Of a DNA stretch of 64,000 bases, positions 1 through 8,365 are shown in pieces. A program made the translations under genes and the position numbers. Positions within the stretch are counted from its first letter, which is position 1. Every line of letters starts with the position of its first letter. Under the pieces are notes generated by a model. It worked only from the letters and a program-made list of their open reading frames with translations, ran no database searches and had not been told where the DNA came from. This DNA is from Alicyclobacillus sp. SP_1 (GTDB taxonomy: Bacteria > Bacillota > Bacilli > Alicyclobacillales > Alicyclobacillaceae), in assembly GCF_024706985.1 (NCBI RefSeq), contig NZ_JAMCCX010000010.1, positions 27,613 through 91,612 of the forward strand, written 5' to 3'.

Positions 1-191
1 AGGGCACGGTGAAAACTCTGAATTTGGCGCCGCAAGAGCGCCTCGTCATACACGTAGAGCGGTGTTCCATACTGACTTGCCAAATCGACCACATCGCAGT
101 CTGCGATAGTCAAGTGGCCATGCGCACCGACCGCGTGCCCCACACGCAGACGGTCTTCCACAACGACGGGCTGGCTTTGCACCTTGGTCAT
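1..191 (-). CDS. lysA: Diaminopimelate decarboxylase, N-terminal part
   Basis: Partial gene running off the left edge of the window; about 63 residues are visible. The translation contains the segment HLTIADCDVVDLASQYGTPL followed by YVYDEALLRRQI, which matches the N-terminus of PLP-dependent group IV decarboxylases of the LysA type (last step of lysine synthesis, meso-diaminopimelate to lysine plus CO2, cytosolic). The PLP lysine and the catalytic domain lie outside the window. The ATG at 191 follows an AAGGAG element about 10 nt upstream; the upstream ATG in the leader is out of frame. The neighbouring spore coat genes fit a Bacillota chromosome. Confidence 0.85.
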   Translation of the reverse strand, partial: MTKVQSQPVVVEDRLRVGHAVGAHGHLTIADCDVVDLASQYGTPLYVYDEALLRRQIQSFHRA

Positions 192-350
192 CCTGCGCCG
201 ACTCCTTCGCTCCGAGACAACCGCCTCGATGTTTGCATAAATATACTATAAGTCGGATGGATACGCCATGAACAATCTACCAAAGCGCAAACTTATTTTC
301 TTCCAGACTCCACCCAAAGTACTTTTGTCCAGAGCGGAGCCGAAAACGTG

Positions 351-704
351 TCATTGCACTTGCTGCCCGTAAGGCAACTGAGCAGACATCTGACGGAACT
401 CCTCAATCGCTTGATTCACCTTCGCACTTTCGGCAGCTTCCGTCTTGTACCAACCGCGCTGATACATCGCGTTAAAAATCGTACGCGCCGCCTGATGCGT
501 CTCGGTGAGAATGGTCAATACATCTCTATGCAGGTCATCATGACTTGCTTCCCTCGCCGCCACATTCAATGAGTCCGTTAGATACTTCTGAGTCGCCAAA
601 ATGTCAGTGAGTCGATCTCGGTCGGTCATCTGCCCACTGGCCGACTGCTGGTTCATGCGCGTGGTGGCCGTTGGTGTCACTCCGTTTCGGTCCTGTCCCA
701 TCAT
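351..704 (-). CDS. CotF-like spore coat protein
   Basis: Small protein of about 117 residues. After a polar N-terminus rich in T, Q and S it has a helical segment (TDRDRLTDILATQKYLTDSL) and then ETHQAARTIFNAMYQRGWYK. This is the pattern of the CotF/ferritin-like spore coat family, where the YQRGWY-type motif is characteristic. The start at 704 is preceded by AGGAGGG with 9 nt spacing; an in-frame extension upstream to 899 is rejected because it lacks such a site and reads as low-complexity sequence. It sits just downstream of another coat-like gene on the same strand, so the two are probably co-transcribed in the mother cell during sporulation. Family assignment is by motif. Confidence 0.75.
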   Translation of the reverse strand: MMGQDRNGVTPTATTRMNQQSASGQMTDRDRLTDILATQKYLTDSLNVAAREASHDDLHRDVLTILTETHQAARTIFNAMYQRGWYKTEAAESAKVNQAIEEFRQMSAQLPYGQQVQ

Positions 705-718
705 TTTTTGTTTCCCTC

Positions 719-1036
719 CTAGTGGCGTGGTGCGGTCATCTGCGGCGCATTGGGGCTCATCGACTTCGGTGCAGAGTTCGAGGCATCCTCTTGCAAGTGG
801 CGGAACAATAGGTTGTAATGGCGCTGATGCATTTGTCCAATGTCGCAAATCAGCGATCGTACGGCGGCATCCTGACATTCTTCTTCGTAGTGGGCGCACT
901 TTTTAGCCGCCGTGATGAGCCACGACAACTCGTCTTTTAGATAGCTCAAATCTTTCGTTCCAATCTGCTCCGAGGGACTGCTGCCAACGCCCGGCGTTGG
1001 CGTAGACATGGGGCGAGTGGATGGCTGCATCTGCAT
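719..1036 (-). CDS. Spore coat protein (CotF-like/ferritin-like)
   Basis: About 105 residues. A Pro/Ser/Thr-rich N-terminus of some 25 residues precedes a helical core (LSYLKDELSWLITAAKKCAH, then SLICDIGQMHQRHYNLLFRHL), and the C-terminus is again Pro/Ser-rich. The helical pair resembles the small coat proteins often found next to CotF in Bacillota, but I assign it less firmly than its neighbour. The start at 1036 has an AGGAG site 8 nt upstream; the longer frame to 1105 runs through the terminator hairpin at 1058-1102 and is rejected. Only 14 nt separate it from the next coat gene, which supports an operon. Confidence 0.65.
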   Translation of the reverse strand: MQMQPSTRPMSTPTPGVGSSPSEQIGTKDLSYLKDELSWLITAAKKCAHYEEECQDAAVRSLICDIGQMHQRHYNLLFRHLQEDASNSAPKSMSPNAPQMTAPRH

Positions 1037-1057
1037 GGAATGAACTCCTCTCTTGAC

Positions 1058-1102
1058 AAAAAAGGTCACTTCGCCCGTAGTATGGACGGGCTCGTGACCT
1101 TT
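1058..1102 (-). terminator. Rho-independent terminator of the ABC importer operon
   Basis: On the minus strand AAAGGTCAC and CCCGT pair with ACGGG and GTGACCTT around a short loop, followed directly by a run of T. It lies between the end of the binding-protein gene (1160) and the first spore coat gene (start 1036), so it separates the two transcription units. Confidence 0.8.
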
Positions 1103-1159
1103 CATGCTCCAATCGTATCAAGTTGTCTGCAAACAACTTTGTTCTTACCAGTCGACCTA

Positions 1160-2512
1160 TTACTGGCTGATGGCTTGGTTGGCTTTCTGAACGTTCGTCT
1201 TCAAAGCTTGCATGACGGACTCATGCTTGACCAAAACGTCGTCCACTGCATTTTGCTCATAGTGCTGCAACTCCAAGTACAGAGGAGTCGGCGGGGCTTG
1301 TTCCGCATACTTCAATTCCTGCACAGGAACATACGCATTGGGATGCTGCTGATAGTACGTCTGCATGGTGCTGGAGGTAATCGCAGACTGCAGGACTGGC
1401 ATGTAGCCCGTGTTCATACTCCAATATTCGGTCTGAGCAGGTGCCGTCATCCATTCCATGAACTCCCAAGCGGCTTTCTTCGCTGCAGCAGGTGCCTGGG
1501 ACATAATGGCCATATCCGCACCGCCGGAGGTCACCACGGGCTGAGTCACGTAGGGCATAGGTGCCGCTTTGAAAGCAAGCTTCGTTTCGCGGATTTGACC
1601 CATATCGGCGGCGGATCCACAATACATGGCGGTTCTGCCGTCTCCGAAGTCTGCAATCGTCTCATCCCAGCCATTGGCGGACGAATGGCACGTCATGGTT
1701 CCTTGCTTTTCCATTTTGGCCATGATTTGTAGCGCGGCTGCTGCTTGTGGTGTATCAAAAGTGGCTTTCGTCATGCTCGAATTCATGAGCGTACCGCCAG
1801 CTGACAACACGTTTTGCTCAAACGTCCACCAACCGCCTGCTGGCTCAAAACCAAACACCTCATGCCCAGGCTTGCTCAGTTTCGCATGGATGATGGCGGC
1901 GTCTTTCTCGACATCTGCCCACGTCTTCGGCGGACCCGAAATGCCAGCTTCCTGGAACATTTTTGGATTGTAATAGAAGGTCTGCACGCTGCGGTTGAAC
2001 GGCAGTCCGTAAACGACATTATTGTAGGTCGTGTTATAGAGAATACCTGGAACAAAATCCGACTTTTGGTCGTGGCTCGAACTAGCCATATAGCTTGTCA
2101 GATTTTCAAACGCGCCATTGGCTGCGTAAGTGGGCAATGAGTGAACTTCCACCTGAACCATGTCCGGAACTTTGCCGGATGCAATGGCGGCAAGCAACTT
2201 TTGCTGGAGCGTGCTACTCGGGTCCGCATAGCTACCTTCATAAATTGCGTCCACGTGAACGCCTTTGTGGGTGGCGTTAAACTTCGTCACTAAGTGTTGA
2301 AGGACTCCACCGAGTTGTCCAGACATGCCTTCCCAGAAGGTGACTTTGACCGGAGCAGCCGTAGTGGTGCTGGTTGAACTCGTGGTCGCAGAGTTCCCTG
2401 CAGCATTGCTGGTGTTCGAGGTGTTGTTGGACGTTCCGCAACCGGAGACCAAGACCGTCATGCCCATACCTACTGCCAACGCTACAGATGCCTTCTTACC
2501 CAACTTCTTCAC
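1160..2512 (-). CDS. ABC transporter solute-binding lipoprotein (Ugp-like, cluster 1)
   Basis: About 450 residues. A lipoprotein signal peptide (KKLGKKASVALAVGMGMTVL then the lipobox VSGC) is followed by a Ser/Thr linker and a periplasmic-type binding fold beginning VKVTFWEGMSG. Motifs such as VPDMVQVEV, YNNVVYGLPFNRS and GWWTFEQNVLSAGGTL place it in the extracellular solute-binding family 1, closest in feel to UgpB (glycerol-3-phosphate or its diesters). The ligand is not established by the sequence. I chose the GTG at 2512 because it has an AAGGGGG site and starts right at the signal peptide; an ATG at 2584 abutting the permease stop would add a basic 24-residue extension. It is the last gene of a four-gene operon with two permeases and a HAD phosphatase. 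Confidence 0.85.
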   Translation of the reverse strand: MKKLGKKASVALAVGMGMTVLVSGCGTSNNTSNTSNAAGNSATTSSTSTTTAAPVKVTFWEGMSGQLGGVLQHLVTKFNATHKGVHVDAIYEGSYADPSSTLQQKLLAAIASGKVPDMVQVEVHSLPTYAANGAFENLTSYMASSSHDQKSDFVPGILYNTTYNNVVYGLPFNRSVQTFYYNPKMFQEAGISGPPKTWADVEKDAAIIHAKLSKPGHEVFGFEPAGGWWTFEQNVLSAGGTLMNSSMTKATFDTPQAAAALQIMAKMEKQGTMTCHSSANGWDETIADFGDGRTAMYCGSAADMGQIRETKLAFKAAPMPYVTQPVVTSGGADMAIMSQAPAAAKKAAWEFMEWMTAPAQTEYWSMNTGYMPVLQSAITSSTMQTYYQQHPNAYVPVQELKYAEQAPPTPLYLELQHYEQNAVDDVLVKHESVMQALKTNVQKANQAISQ

Positions 2513-2584
2513 AAAATATCCCCCTTCGCGTCTCTGCGCAAATGTACTGCTTCGTTTTTTCGCAACCCTTTTCGGTGTTGCCAT

Positions 2585-3472
2585 TTAATCTTTCAGTCCA
2601 GTGGTTGAGGTACCTTGGACGAAAAACCGTTGCCCGAGCAAGAATAAGATGAGCGTGGGAATGATGGCTATCAGCGAACTGGCCATCAAGATGTTCCAGA
2701 GAGTGCCACTGCCATCACTCGCCACCAGATAAGACAAACCCACAGGAATAGTCCGCATCGAATTGGTCTGGGTGACAATCAACGGCCAGAAGAAATCGTT
2801 ATAGTGGAACACTAAGTTCAAGAAAGCCACAGAGATGAGTGCCGGTTTGCAGAGCGGGATGACCACTCTCCACAACACCCACAGATGCCCTGCGCCATCC
2901 ATCTGTGCCGCATCCAAAATGACTTGCGGCACTTGGCGAAAAGACTGTACCAGCCAGAACGTTGCAAAAGCGGATCCGATAAATGGAACAATCAGCGCCT
3001 GATACGTGTCTATCCAGTTCAACTGCTTCATCAGCAGGAAAACCGGGATGAACGTGACTTGGCCTGGAATCATCAACGTAGCAAGAATCAACCAGTAGAC
3101 GAATCGTCTGCCCGTAAACCGGACCCGCGCCACGGAGTAAGCGGCCAAGGACGACGTGATGAGCTGCCCAATGACAATAGCCACGGAGACGAAAATCGAG
3201 TTAAACATGTACCGCGGAAAGTCGGGCTGAGACCACGCTTTCGCAAAATCTTGCCACTGCGGATGCGTTGGAAAGAGATGCGGTGGATAGTCAAAAACCT
3301 GATTGTTCGGCAATAAGGAGGTGACAATCATCCACCAGAATGGCATCAGAAAGACCACACCAAGAGGAACAAGAATCAACAAGCGCCACGACCAACGCCT
3401 CTGCTTCTTTGGTTTTCCCGCATCATCCACCTGGTCCCACGGAGCGGCAATTACATCTGATGGTGCACCCAT
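2585..3472 (-). CDS. ABC transporter permease (UgpE/MalG type)
   Basis: A protein of 295 residues with six predicted membrane segments. The C-terminal half carries the EAA loop (DAAQMDGAGHLWVLWRVVIP) that docks the ATPase, typical of MalG/UgpE-type carbohydrate permeases. The gene overlaps the preceding permease by 22 nt and has a GGGGAG site 5 nt before its ATG, so the two are translationally coupled. No ATPase gene lies in this operon; in Bacillota such importers commonly borrow a shared MsmX/UgpC-type ATPase encoded elsewhere (established for the family, inferred here). Confidence 0.9.
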   Translation of the reverse strand: MGAPSDVIAAPWDQVDDAGKPKKQRRWSWRLLILVPLGVVFLMPFWWMIVTSLLPNNQVFDYPPHLFPTHPQWQDFAKAWSQPDFPRYMFNSIFVSVAIVIGQLITSSLAAYSVARVRFTGRRFVYWLILATLMIPGQVTFIPVFLLMKQLNWIDTYQALIVPFIGSAFATFWLVQSFRQVPQVILDAAQMDGAGHLWVLWRVVIPLCKPALISVAFLNLVFHYNDFFWPLIVTQTNSMRTIPVGLSYLVASDGSGTLWNILMASSLIAIIPTLILFLLGQRFFVQGTSTTGLKD

Positions 3473-4380
3473 TTGCTCTCCCCCCGGAATTGTAGATATG
3501 TCAAGGTCAACAAAAGCAGCAACAAGACAATGGACATGGCTGAAGCCAATCCAATGTGGAAGAATTGGAATCCTTGTTCAAAGAGATAGTAGATGAGGGT
3601 GGTGGTGCTGTTCGCAGGCCCACCTTCCGTTAAGACGTAAATCTGGTCGAAAGAGAGGAAGGAGAAAATGAGCGAGACCGTCAAGACAAAGAACGTGGTC
3701 GGCGAAATCATCGGCAGCGTAATCCGCCAAAACTTCTGCCACGCAGACGCTCCATCGACATCTGCAGCCTCGTAGAGGTGCTGTGGGACACCTTGTAGCC
3801 CGTTGACGAAGAGAACCACAAAGTAACCGGTGAACTGCCAGACATAAAGCAGAATGATGACAAACAATGCCTCGCTGAAGCTGTTCAGAAACGGCTGTGG
3901 CGGGAGTCCGAGCCAGCGAAAGACAACATTCACAAAGCCGAAGTTCGAATTGAACAACCACGACCACGTGACCGCACTCGCTACGGTTGGCACCACATAG
4001 GGCACGAAGAACACGGTTCTAAAGAGGCGAGCTCCGTGAAACTTTTTGGCAATCAGAACCGCAATGAAAAGCGCGAGTGGAACCGTGATACCCGTCGTAC
4101 CGAGCAAATACAACATCGTTCGCAGGAATGCATGCAAAAATCCAGAGTCGTGCAACAGTTCCACGTAATTTCGAAGACCGACGAACTTTCGAATGGGACT
4201 AATTAAGTTCCATTGCAACAAGGATAGATAGAGCACGTACAAAATGGCACCAATGCCGAACACGCCGACCAGAATCAACGTTGGCAAAACGAACAGCCAT
4301 CCAGCCATCTCATTCTTTGCTCGGAAACTGAAGACCGGCTTTCGCTTGCTTGCCACCGTGCCTGGTTTTGCCAATGACAC
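3451..4380 (-). CDS. ABC transporter permease (UgpA/MalF type)
   Basis: About 309 residues from the GTG at 4380, which sits behind a G-rich Shine-Dalgarno and gives the usual family length. A longer frame reaches 4497 but would add a 39-residue polar, Cys/Arg-rich N-terminus without similarity to a membrane protein. Six membrane helices are visible, the first at MAGWLFVLPTLILVGVFGIG, and the EAA motif reads EAADVDGASAWQKFWRITLP. It pairs with the UgpE-like permease downstream to form the transmembrane channel of an importer for a sugar or glycerol-phosphate-type solute. Confidence 0.9.
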   Translation of the reverse strand: MSLAKPGTVASKRKPVFSFRAKNEMAGWLFVLPTLILVGVFGIGAILYVLYLSLLQWNLISPIRKFVGLRNYVELLHDSGFLHAFLRTMLYLLGTTGITVPLALFIAVLIAKKFHGARLFRTVFFVPYVVPTVASAVTWSWLFNSNFGFVNVVFRWLGLPPQPFLNSFSEALFVIILLYVWQFTGYFVVLFVNGLQGVPQHLYEAADVDGASAWQKFWRITLPMISPTTFFVLTVSLIFSFLSFDQIYVLTEGGPANSTTTLIYYLFEQGFQFFHIGLASAMSIVLLLLLLTLTYLQFRGESKWVHHQM

Positions 4381-4500
4381 CGACCCTTGCCCCCCTTGTT
4401 CCTCCGCCCGCGAACACGACGGTCGTGTTCGCTGCGTGGCACGCGATGGACACTGACTTTGTGTCATCCATCGCTTCGAGGACAGTTTATCCGGCAATGA

Positions 4501-5370
4501 TTAAGCTTTTACGGAATTTCGGTAAAGAGTTTCTAAAGTTTTTGTAAATCCCCTGGAATGAGTTTCCGAAACATAGCGGCGCAACACATGAGCAACTCCG
4601 CCCTCATCATTCGACAAAGTTCGAGCCGGATGGTGCTCGAGCAGATAGGAATCCGAGTTCTCCATAGCAAAACCGGCGCCAGCTCGAAAAATCATTTCGC
4701 GGTCGTTTTCCCCGTTGCCAATCGCCACCACGTTCTCAAGACGTACGCGCAGTCTCGGCAGCAGCCGATAGATGCCACTGAATTTAGACACTCCATGAGC
4801 ATTGAGATTCAATTGTAAATTTTCGACTCTCGAAATGCTCCAGTCCGACGATGCATTCCATTCCTCATACAGAGACTGAAAGATGGCCTTGTCTGGACAT
4901 TGAACGACCAATTTGAGCACAGGCTCTTCCGGTCTCTGCAAGTACTCGAGCAGAGACGGCACATGCACATGAGGAATGGACCCAGGCACTGCGAGCAACC
5001 CGGCGTCTTGCGGATTCGACCGCGTGTCTACGACTTGTTGATGCCCGTGAAATTGGCAGGGAATTTGCATGTCCTCCAGTTGTGCCGTCACGCGCCGCAG
5101 CGCTTCCAGCGACAACCCGGATTGGTGGATTGACTCTCCCGTCTGCAAATCCACAATATCCGCTCCATTCAAGGCAACCAGCGGAGCGTTCGTCTTCAAA
5201 AAGCGCGCCCACCGAAGTGCCGACGGAGCCATCCGTCCCGTCGCCAGACAGACGTAGTGACCACTCTGCATCGCATCTTGAATCGCTGTCCACGTACGCT
5301 CGTCAATCGTGCGTCGCGAGTTCAGCAAAGTACCGTCAATGTCGATAGCAAACAGAATCGGATTTTGCAT
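4501..5370 (-). CDS. Cof-type HAD-superfamily phosphatase
   Basis: A protein of 289 residues with all HAD motifs. Motif I is FAIDIDGTLLNS with the nucleophile Asp near residue 9, motif II is CLATGRM near residue 40, motif III includes KFSG, and motif IV is AIGNGENDREM near residue 218. The cap insertion between motifs II and III is of the Cof (IIB) type. It is the first gene of the operon, 120 nt upstream of the first permease, so it may dephosphorylate the imported substrate or a product of it; that link is inference from position. Substrate specificity of Cof phosphatases is broad and cannot be read here. Confidence 0.88.
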   Translation of the reverse strand: MQNPILFAIDIDGTLLNSRRTIDERTWTAIQDAMQSGHYVCLATGRMAPSALRWARFLKTNAPLVALNGADIVDLQTGESIHQSGLSLEALRRVTAQLEDMQIPCQFHGHQQVVDTRSNPQDAGLLAVPGSIPHVHVPSLLEYLQRPEEPVLKLVVQCPDKAIFQSLYEEWNASSDWSISRVENLQLNLNAHGVSKFSGIYRLLPRLRVRLENVVAIGNGENDREMIFRAGAGFAMENSDSYLLEHHPARTLSNDEGGVAHVLRRYVSETHSRGFTKTLETLYRNSVKA

Positions 5371-5412
5371 GATAGAACCTCCTCCACCATTCTTCCCTCA
5401 CTATAGCGGCTG

Positions 5413-5442
5413 GTTATAAAGAATGTTTAAATTGGATGTGAA
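5413..5442 (-). promoter_or_regulatory. Sigma-A-type promoter of the HAD/ABC importer operon
   Basis: Minus-strand TTCACA (-35) and TATAAC (-10) are separated by 18 nt, about 40 nt upstream of the HAD gene start. Just upstream, GCAC and GTGC half-sites flank a short spacer and could be an operator, but no regulator can be assigned. Confidence 0.5.
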
Positions 5443-5757
5443 GATTGTGTAAATTGCGCACAAACTGTGCATTTCTTCGCACTTGCCCCGTTCTCGCGCA
5501 GTACGTCACTCCGTTGTCCACGGCAAACGCACGAGGCTTTCGGTCGTCTCGAACGGCGAAGTGTTCGTCTGCGACCACAAGTACTCTGGTTAAACGTGCG
5601 CGACTCTCGTTTGTTTCAAACCCCTACACCGAGGAACGGATTGGGGACGGATTGGCTTGTCCACGCGCAAAACGAAAGCCGTTCGGAGGTGCTCCGAACA
5701 GATGGCACCCCCGAACGACCTACGCTTTATCCGCAAACAAACCGACCGCCACAGTTC
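5443..5757. other. Intergenic stretch without a recognisable gene
   Basis: About 315 nt between the importer promoter and the small peptide gene. Several open frames cross it but none has a ribosome binding site, a recognisable motif or a partner gene. I see no tRNA, riboswitch motif or clear hairpin terminator. Confidence 0.5.
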
Positions 5758-5889
5758 TTAATACATTGGTGCCGCCGGTGCTGCACTCGTGCTGGTGACT
5801 GCCCCGATACCTGGAACCAACAGGAAGAAGAGCACGAAGATAATCAGAAATACTACTGCCCACTGCGTATATCCTCCGAAAACACCCAT
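5758..5889 (-). CDS. Small single-pass membrane peptide, YjcZ-like sporulation type
   Basis: A 43-residue peptide. It begins MGVFGGYTQW, continues with one hydrophobic helix (AVVFLIIFVLFFLLVPGIGA) and ends with a short Ser/Ala/Pro tail, APMY. A near-perfect AAAGGAGG site lies 8 nt before the ATG, which makes a real gene likely despite the size. The Gly/Tyr-containing start followed by a single hydrophobic stretch resembles the YjcZ family of small sporulation proteins of Bacillota; the match is by pattern only. It lies downstream of the LysR gene on the same strand with a 32-nt gap. Confidence 0.65.
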   Translation of the reverse strand: MGVFGGYTQWAVVFLIIFVLFFLLVPGIGAVTSTSAAPAAPMY

Positions 5890-5921
5890 GCCAATGACCT
5901 CCTTTCAAAGTCTGCTTTATC

Positions 5922-6905
5922 TTACGAAGGTGGATGCATGGATGGCACGGATGGATGCCCATCGCCCACCTTCCCCAGAAACTCAGCAAACTTTCTGGTC
6001 GCCATCGTGGCAAAGTTGGATTTCGGCCGAATCATCGTAAAGTGGCGTCGGCGCGGCAATTTGGGATGGATTATCGACTTGACCAGCCCCCACTGCAACT
6101 CATTGCGGACCGCCCACTCCGACAACAGCGTGATGCCGAGCCCAGCCATCACTGACTCTTTGATGGCTTGCGTGCTGCTCACTGCCATCAAGTGAGTGGG
6201 AACAATACCCTCTTCGGCGAAAAACGCATCCGTCATGTCGCGCGTCCCAGACCCTTTCTCGCGCACAATCCAGACGTGCTGTGACAGATTGGCGAGAGAG
6301 TCCGGCGCAAGCACCGAAGTCTCTGGAAGTGTGATGGCGTCGGCCAGGTCTTGCTCGTCCGACGACACATGCCGACGAGCGACGAGAGGATGCATGAGTC
6401 CCGTGATAACCACCATCTCATCAGCAAACAAAGGAGTTGGCACCACCACTTCCGAGTGCACTTCGCCTTCGACCACGCCAATGTCCAAGCGGCCATCCTC
6501 CACCCGCTCGACGATATCCGTCGTGTTAGAAATGCGAATGCTCGGCTCCACTCCCGGATATTCCCTCAGAAATTCAGCCAACTGGGCCGGCAACACGTAC
6601 TCTCCGTACGTGTAGCTTGCTCCAATAGAAATAGGCCCGCTCGGCGATCCAAGCAGGTCGTGTATACCCTGTTGCATACCTTCATAAAGGCGACGGATGG
6701 CTACACCATGTTCGTAGACGAGATCTCCCGCCTTGGTGAGCCGAAACGACTTACTCGTTCGCTCAAGCAGCGTGACACCTAAGTCCCGCTCAAACTTCTG
6801 AATCTGTTGACTCACGGCCGGCTGACTGATGTGCAGTACTTCCGCTGCCCGTGAAAATCCTCGATTCTCCACAACCGCCAAAAAAACCTCCAGAGCTTGG
6901 TCCAT
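5922..6905 (-). CDS. LysR-family transcriptional regulator
   Basis: About 327 residues from the ATG at 6905. The N-terminal winged helix-turn-helix is clear (LEVFLAVVENRGFSRAAEVL, then HISQPAVSQQI), followed by the linker helix and a type 2 periplasmic-binding-like effector domain beginning near SGPISIGASYTYGEYVLP. A nine-residue extension to 6932 is possible but unnecessary. The effector cannot be deduced. No divergent metabolic gene lies beside it: the next gene upstream is cas2, so a local target is not obvious. Confidence 0.9.
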   Translation of the reverse strand: MDQALEVFLAVVENRGFSRAAEVLHISQPAVSQQIQKFERDLGVTLLERTSKSFRLTKAGDLVYEHGVAIRRLYEGMQQGIHDLLGSPSGPISIGASYTYGEYVLPAQLAEFLREYPGVEPSIRISNTTDIVERVEDGRLDIGVVEGEVHSEVVVPTPLFADEMVVITGLMHPLVARRHVSSDEQDLADAITLPETSVLAPDSLANLSQHVWIVREKGSGTRDMTDAFFAEEGIVPTHLMAVSSTQAIKESVMAGLGITLLSEWAVRNELQWGLVKSIIHPKLPRRRHFTMIRPKSNFATMATRKFAEFLGKVGDGHPSVPSMHPPS

Positions 6906-7023
6906 CGACACTCCCTCACTCCCAAATACCACACTCTATGCCATTCAGTGTATCGCATTGGAGGGCGTAAGCGCATGGGCGGAAAAATCCATCGACCAAA
7001 GTCCGTGAAGAATCGGAGAGCGG

Positions 7024-7320
7024 CTAGAGAATGAGCGGATCGTCCAAGTCGAATCCAACATCTTTCCCCAGACTTACCACCCCGGAGCCGTGTAGGCGGT
7101 GAACGTGGTAAATGCGCACACTGTCCTCCGTCGGATGAATGAGTTCTCCCATCCGGCGTACAAACTCCGCGTAGCCCAATTCGTCAAGGCGACACTCGAA
7201 CACAGACTTTTGCACCCGCTGACCATAATTGAGGCACATCTGGGAGACGCGTCGCAACCGCTTCACTCCGTCAGGAGATTCTGTCGAAATATCGTAAGTG
7301 ACCACATATTCCATCGTCAT
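7024..7320 (-). CDS. cas2: CRISPR-associated endonuclease Cas2
   Basis: About 98 residues, normal for Cas2. The ferredoxin-like fold signature is visible: VVTYDIST at the N-terminus with the conserved Asp, RRVSQMCLNYGQRVQKSVFE in the middle, and DSVRIYHV near the end. Cas2 forms the central dimer of the Cas1-Cas2 spacer integrase. An internal ATG at 7314 has a better-spaced GAAGG site than the ATG at 7320, so the protein may be two residues shorter. It starts 7 nt after cas1 and ends the cas4-cas1-cas2 operon. The sequence style (YGQRVQKSVFE) is that of I-C and I-G systems. Confidence 0.95.
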   Translation of the reverse strand: MTMEYVVTYDISTESPDGVKRLRRVSQMCLNYGQRVQKSVFECRLDELGYAEFVRRMGELIHPTEDSVRIYHVHRLHGSGVVSLGKDVGFDLDDPLIL

Positions 7321-7327
7321 CCTTCAG

Positions 7328-8365
7328 TCACGCCTTGAAGTAAAAAGGGATATACGACAGGTGATCGCGCCGCACCGCCCGAGCCAAAAGTCTCGCTTGA
7401 ACCGGGAGTACGTCACCTAGCGCAAGCCGCTGCTCGAGCAACGGGTGCTGAAATTCTTCCCGCTTCCGCATCTGATAGGCGGACAAGACCGTCTTCCTCC
7501 CGCTCTCCGAAAGCGATACTGCGCCTCCTGGAAGAAACTCGAAGTCATCCGTTTGGATTTGGCGACGATTTATTAAAGTGATTGCAAGGCGATCCGCCAG
7601 CACTGAACGTACCTCCTCCATCAAATCGAGGGCAAGTGACGCGCGGCCGGGCCGAAGCGTGTGGAGAAAGCCAATTTGCGGGTCCAATCCAACACTCTCA
7701 ATGGCGGACATCGCATCGTGGTGAAGGAGCGCATATAGAAAAGACAGCAGGCAGTTGACCGGGTCTCGAGGAGGCCGGCGAGATCGTCCATGAAATCTTG
7801 TCACCGGACTATCCCATTGGGTGAACTGATGTTCAAATACTGAGAAGTAGCGCTTGGCGTTAATTCCTTCGACTCCGCGAAGAGCGTTTAAGTCGGTGAC
7901 GTATGGAAGTCTTCGCAAATCTCGGGCAATATCATCAGCCACGTCCCGCAGCCGCTCTTTAGACTCTTCTCGACGCGAGTCGCGTGCAGAACGGAGTAAC
8001 GTCTGCCGTGTATTGTGCAATTTTCCAGAAAGTATGGACTGAACCAGCGGCACCAACTTTTCGGGATGAGAGACCGCTTGGAATTGTGCAATACGAAGCA
8101 ACACATTGCCTGAGCGCGGGCCTTCTAATCGATATAGAAAACGCCCTTGACCATTCATCCGAACAACCGATTTCCCATCCTTTGCGCATCGTTCCAGCAA
8201 CGGGCTGGTTATGGAGACCCGGCCTATCGCGACGATTGATTGCACATGTTGAAGGGGAATTTGCAGCAAAGTCTGTTTCTCCATAGTCGCCAACACCGTG
8301 TCGTGTTGCAGGCGAAGGGTTGTCCCATCAGTCTGTGCGTAGAGCGTCTGCATAGCTACACGCAA
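7328..8365 (-). CDS. cas1: CRISPR-associated integrase Cas1 (unfused)
   Basis: A protein of 345 residues. The metal-binding catalytic residues are in place: Glu in LRGVEGINAKRYF (about residue 166), His in QIGFLHTLRPGR (about 235) and Asp in LALDLMEEVR (about 247). Cas1 inserts prespacers at the leader end of the array. It overlaps cas4 by 10 nt if it starts at the TTG at 8365, which has a GGAGG site; the ATG at 8353 is the alternative. In type I-G loci Cas4 and Cas1 are commonly one fused polypeptide; here a stop codon ends cas4 and Cas1 is complete on its own. Confidence 0.96.
   Translation of the reverse strand: MRVAMQTLYAQTDGTTLRLQHDTVLATMEKQTLLQIPLQHVQSIVAIGRVSITSPLLERCAKDGKSVVRMNGQGRFLYRLEGPRSGNVLLRIAQFQAVSHPEKLVPLVQSILSGKLHNTRQTLLRSARDSRREESKERLRDVADDIARDLRRLPYVTDLNALRGVEGINAKRYFSVFEHQFTQWDSPVTRFHGRSRRPPRDPVNCLLSFLYALLHHDAMSAIESVGLDPQIGFLHTLRPGRASLALDLMEEVRSVLADRLAITLINRRQIQTDDFEFLPGGAVSLSESGRKTVLSAYQMRKREEFQHPLLEQRLALGDVLPVQARLLARAVRRDHLSYIPFYFKA

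Noticed and set aside
5467..6195. Long plus-strand frame of 242 codons
   Set aside because: It runs antisense to the small YjcZ-like gene and the LysR gene, without a ribosome binding site or motifs.
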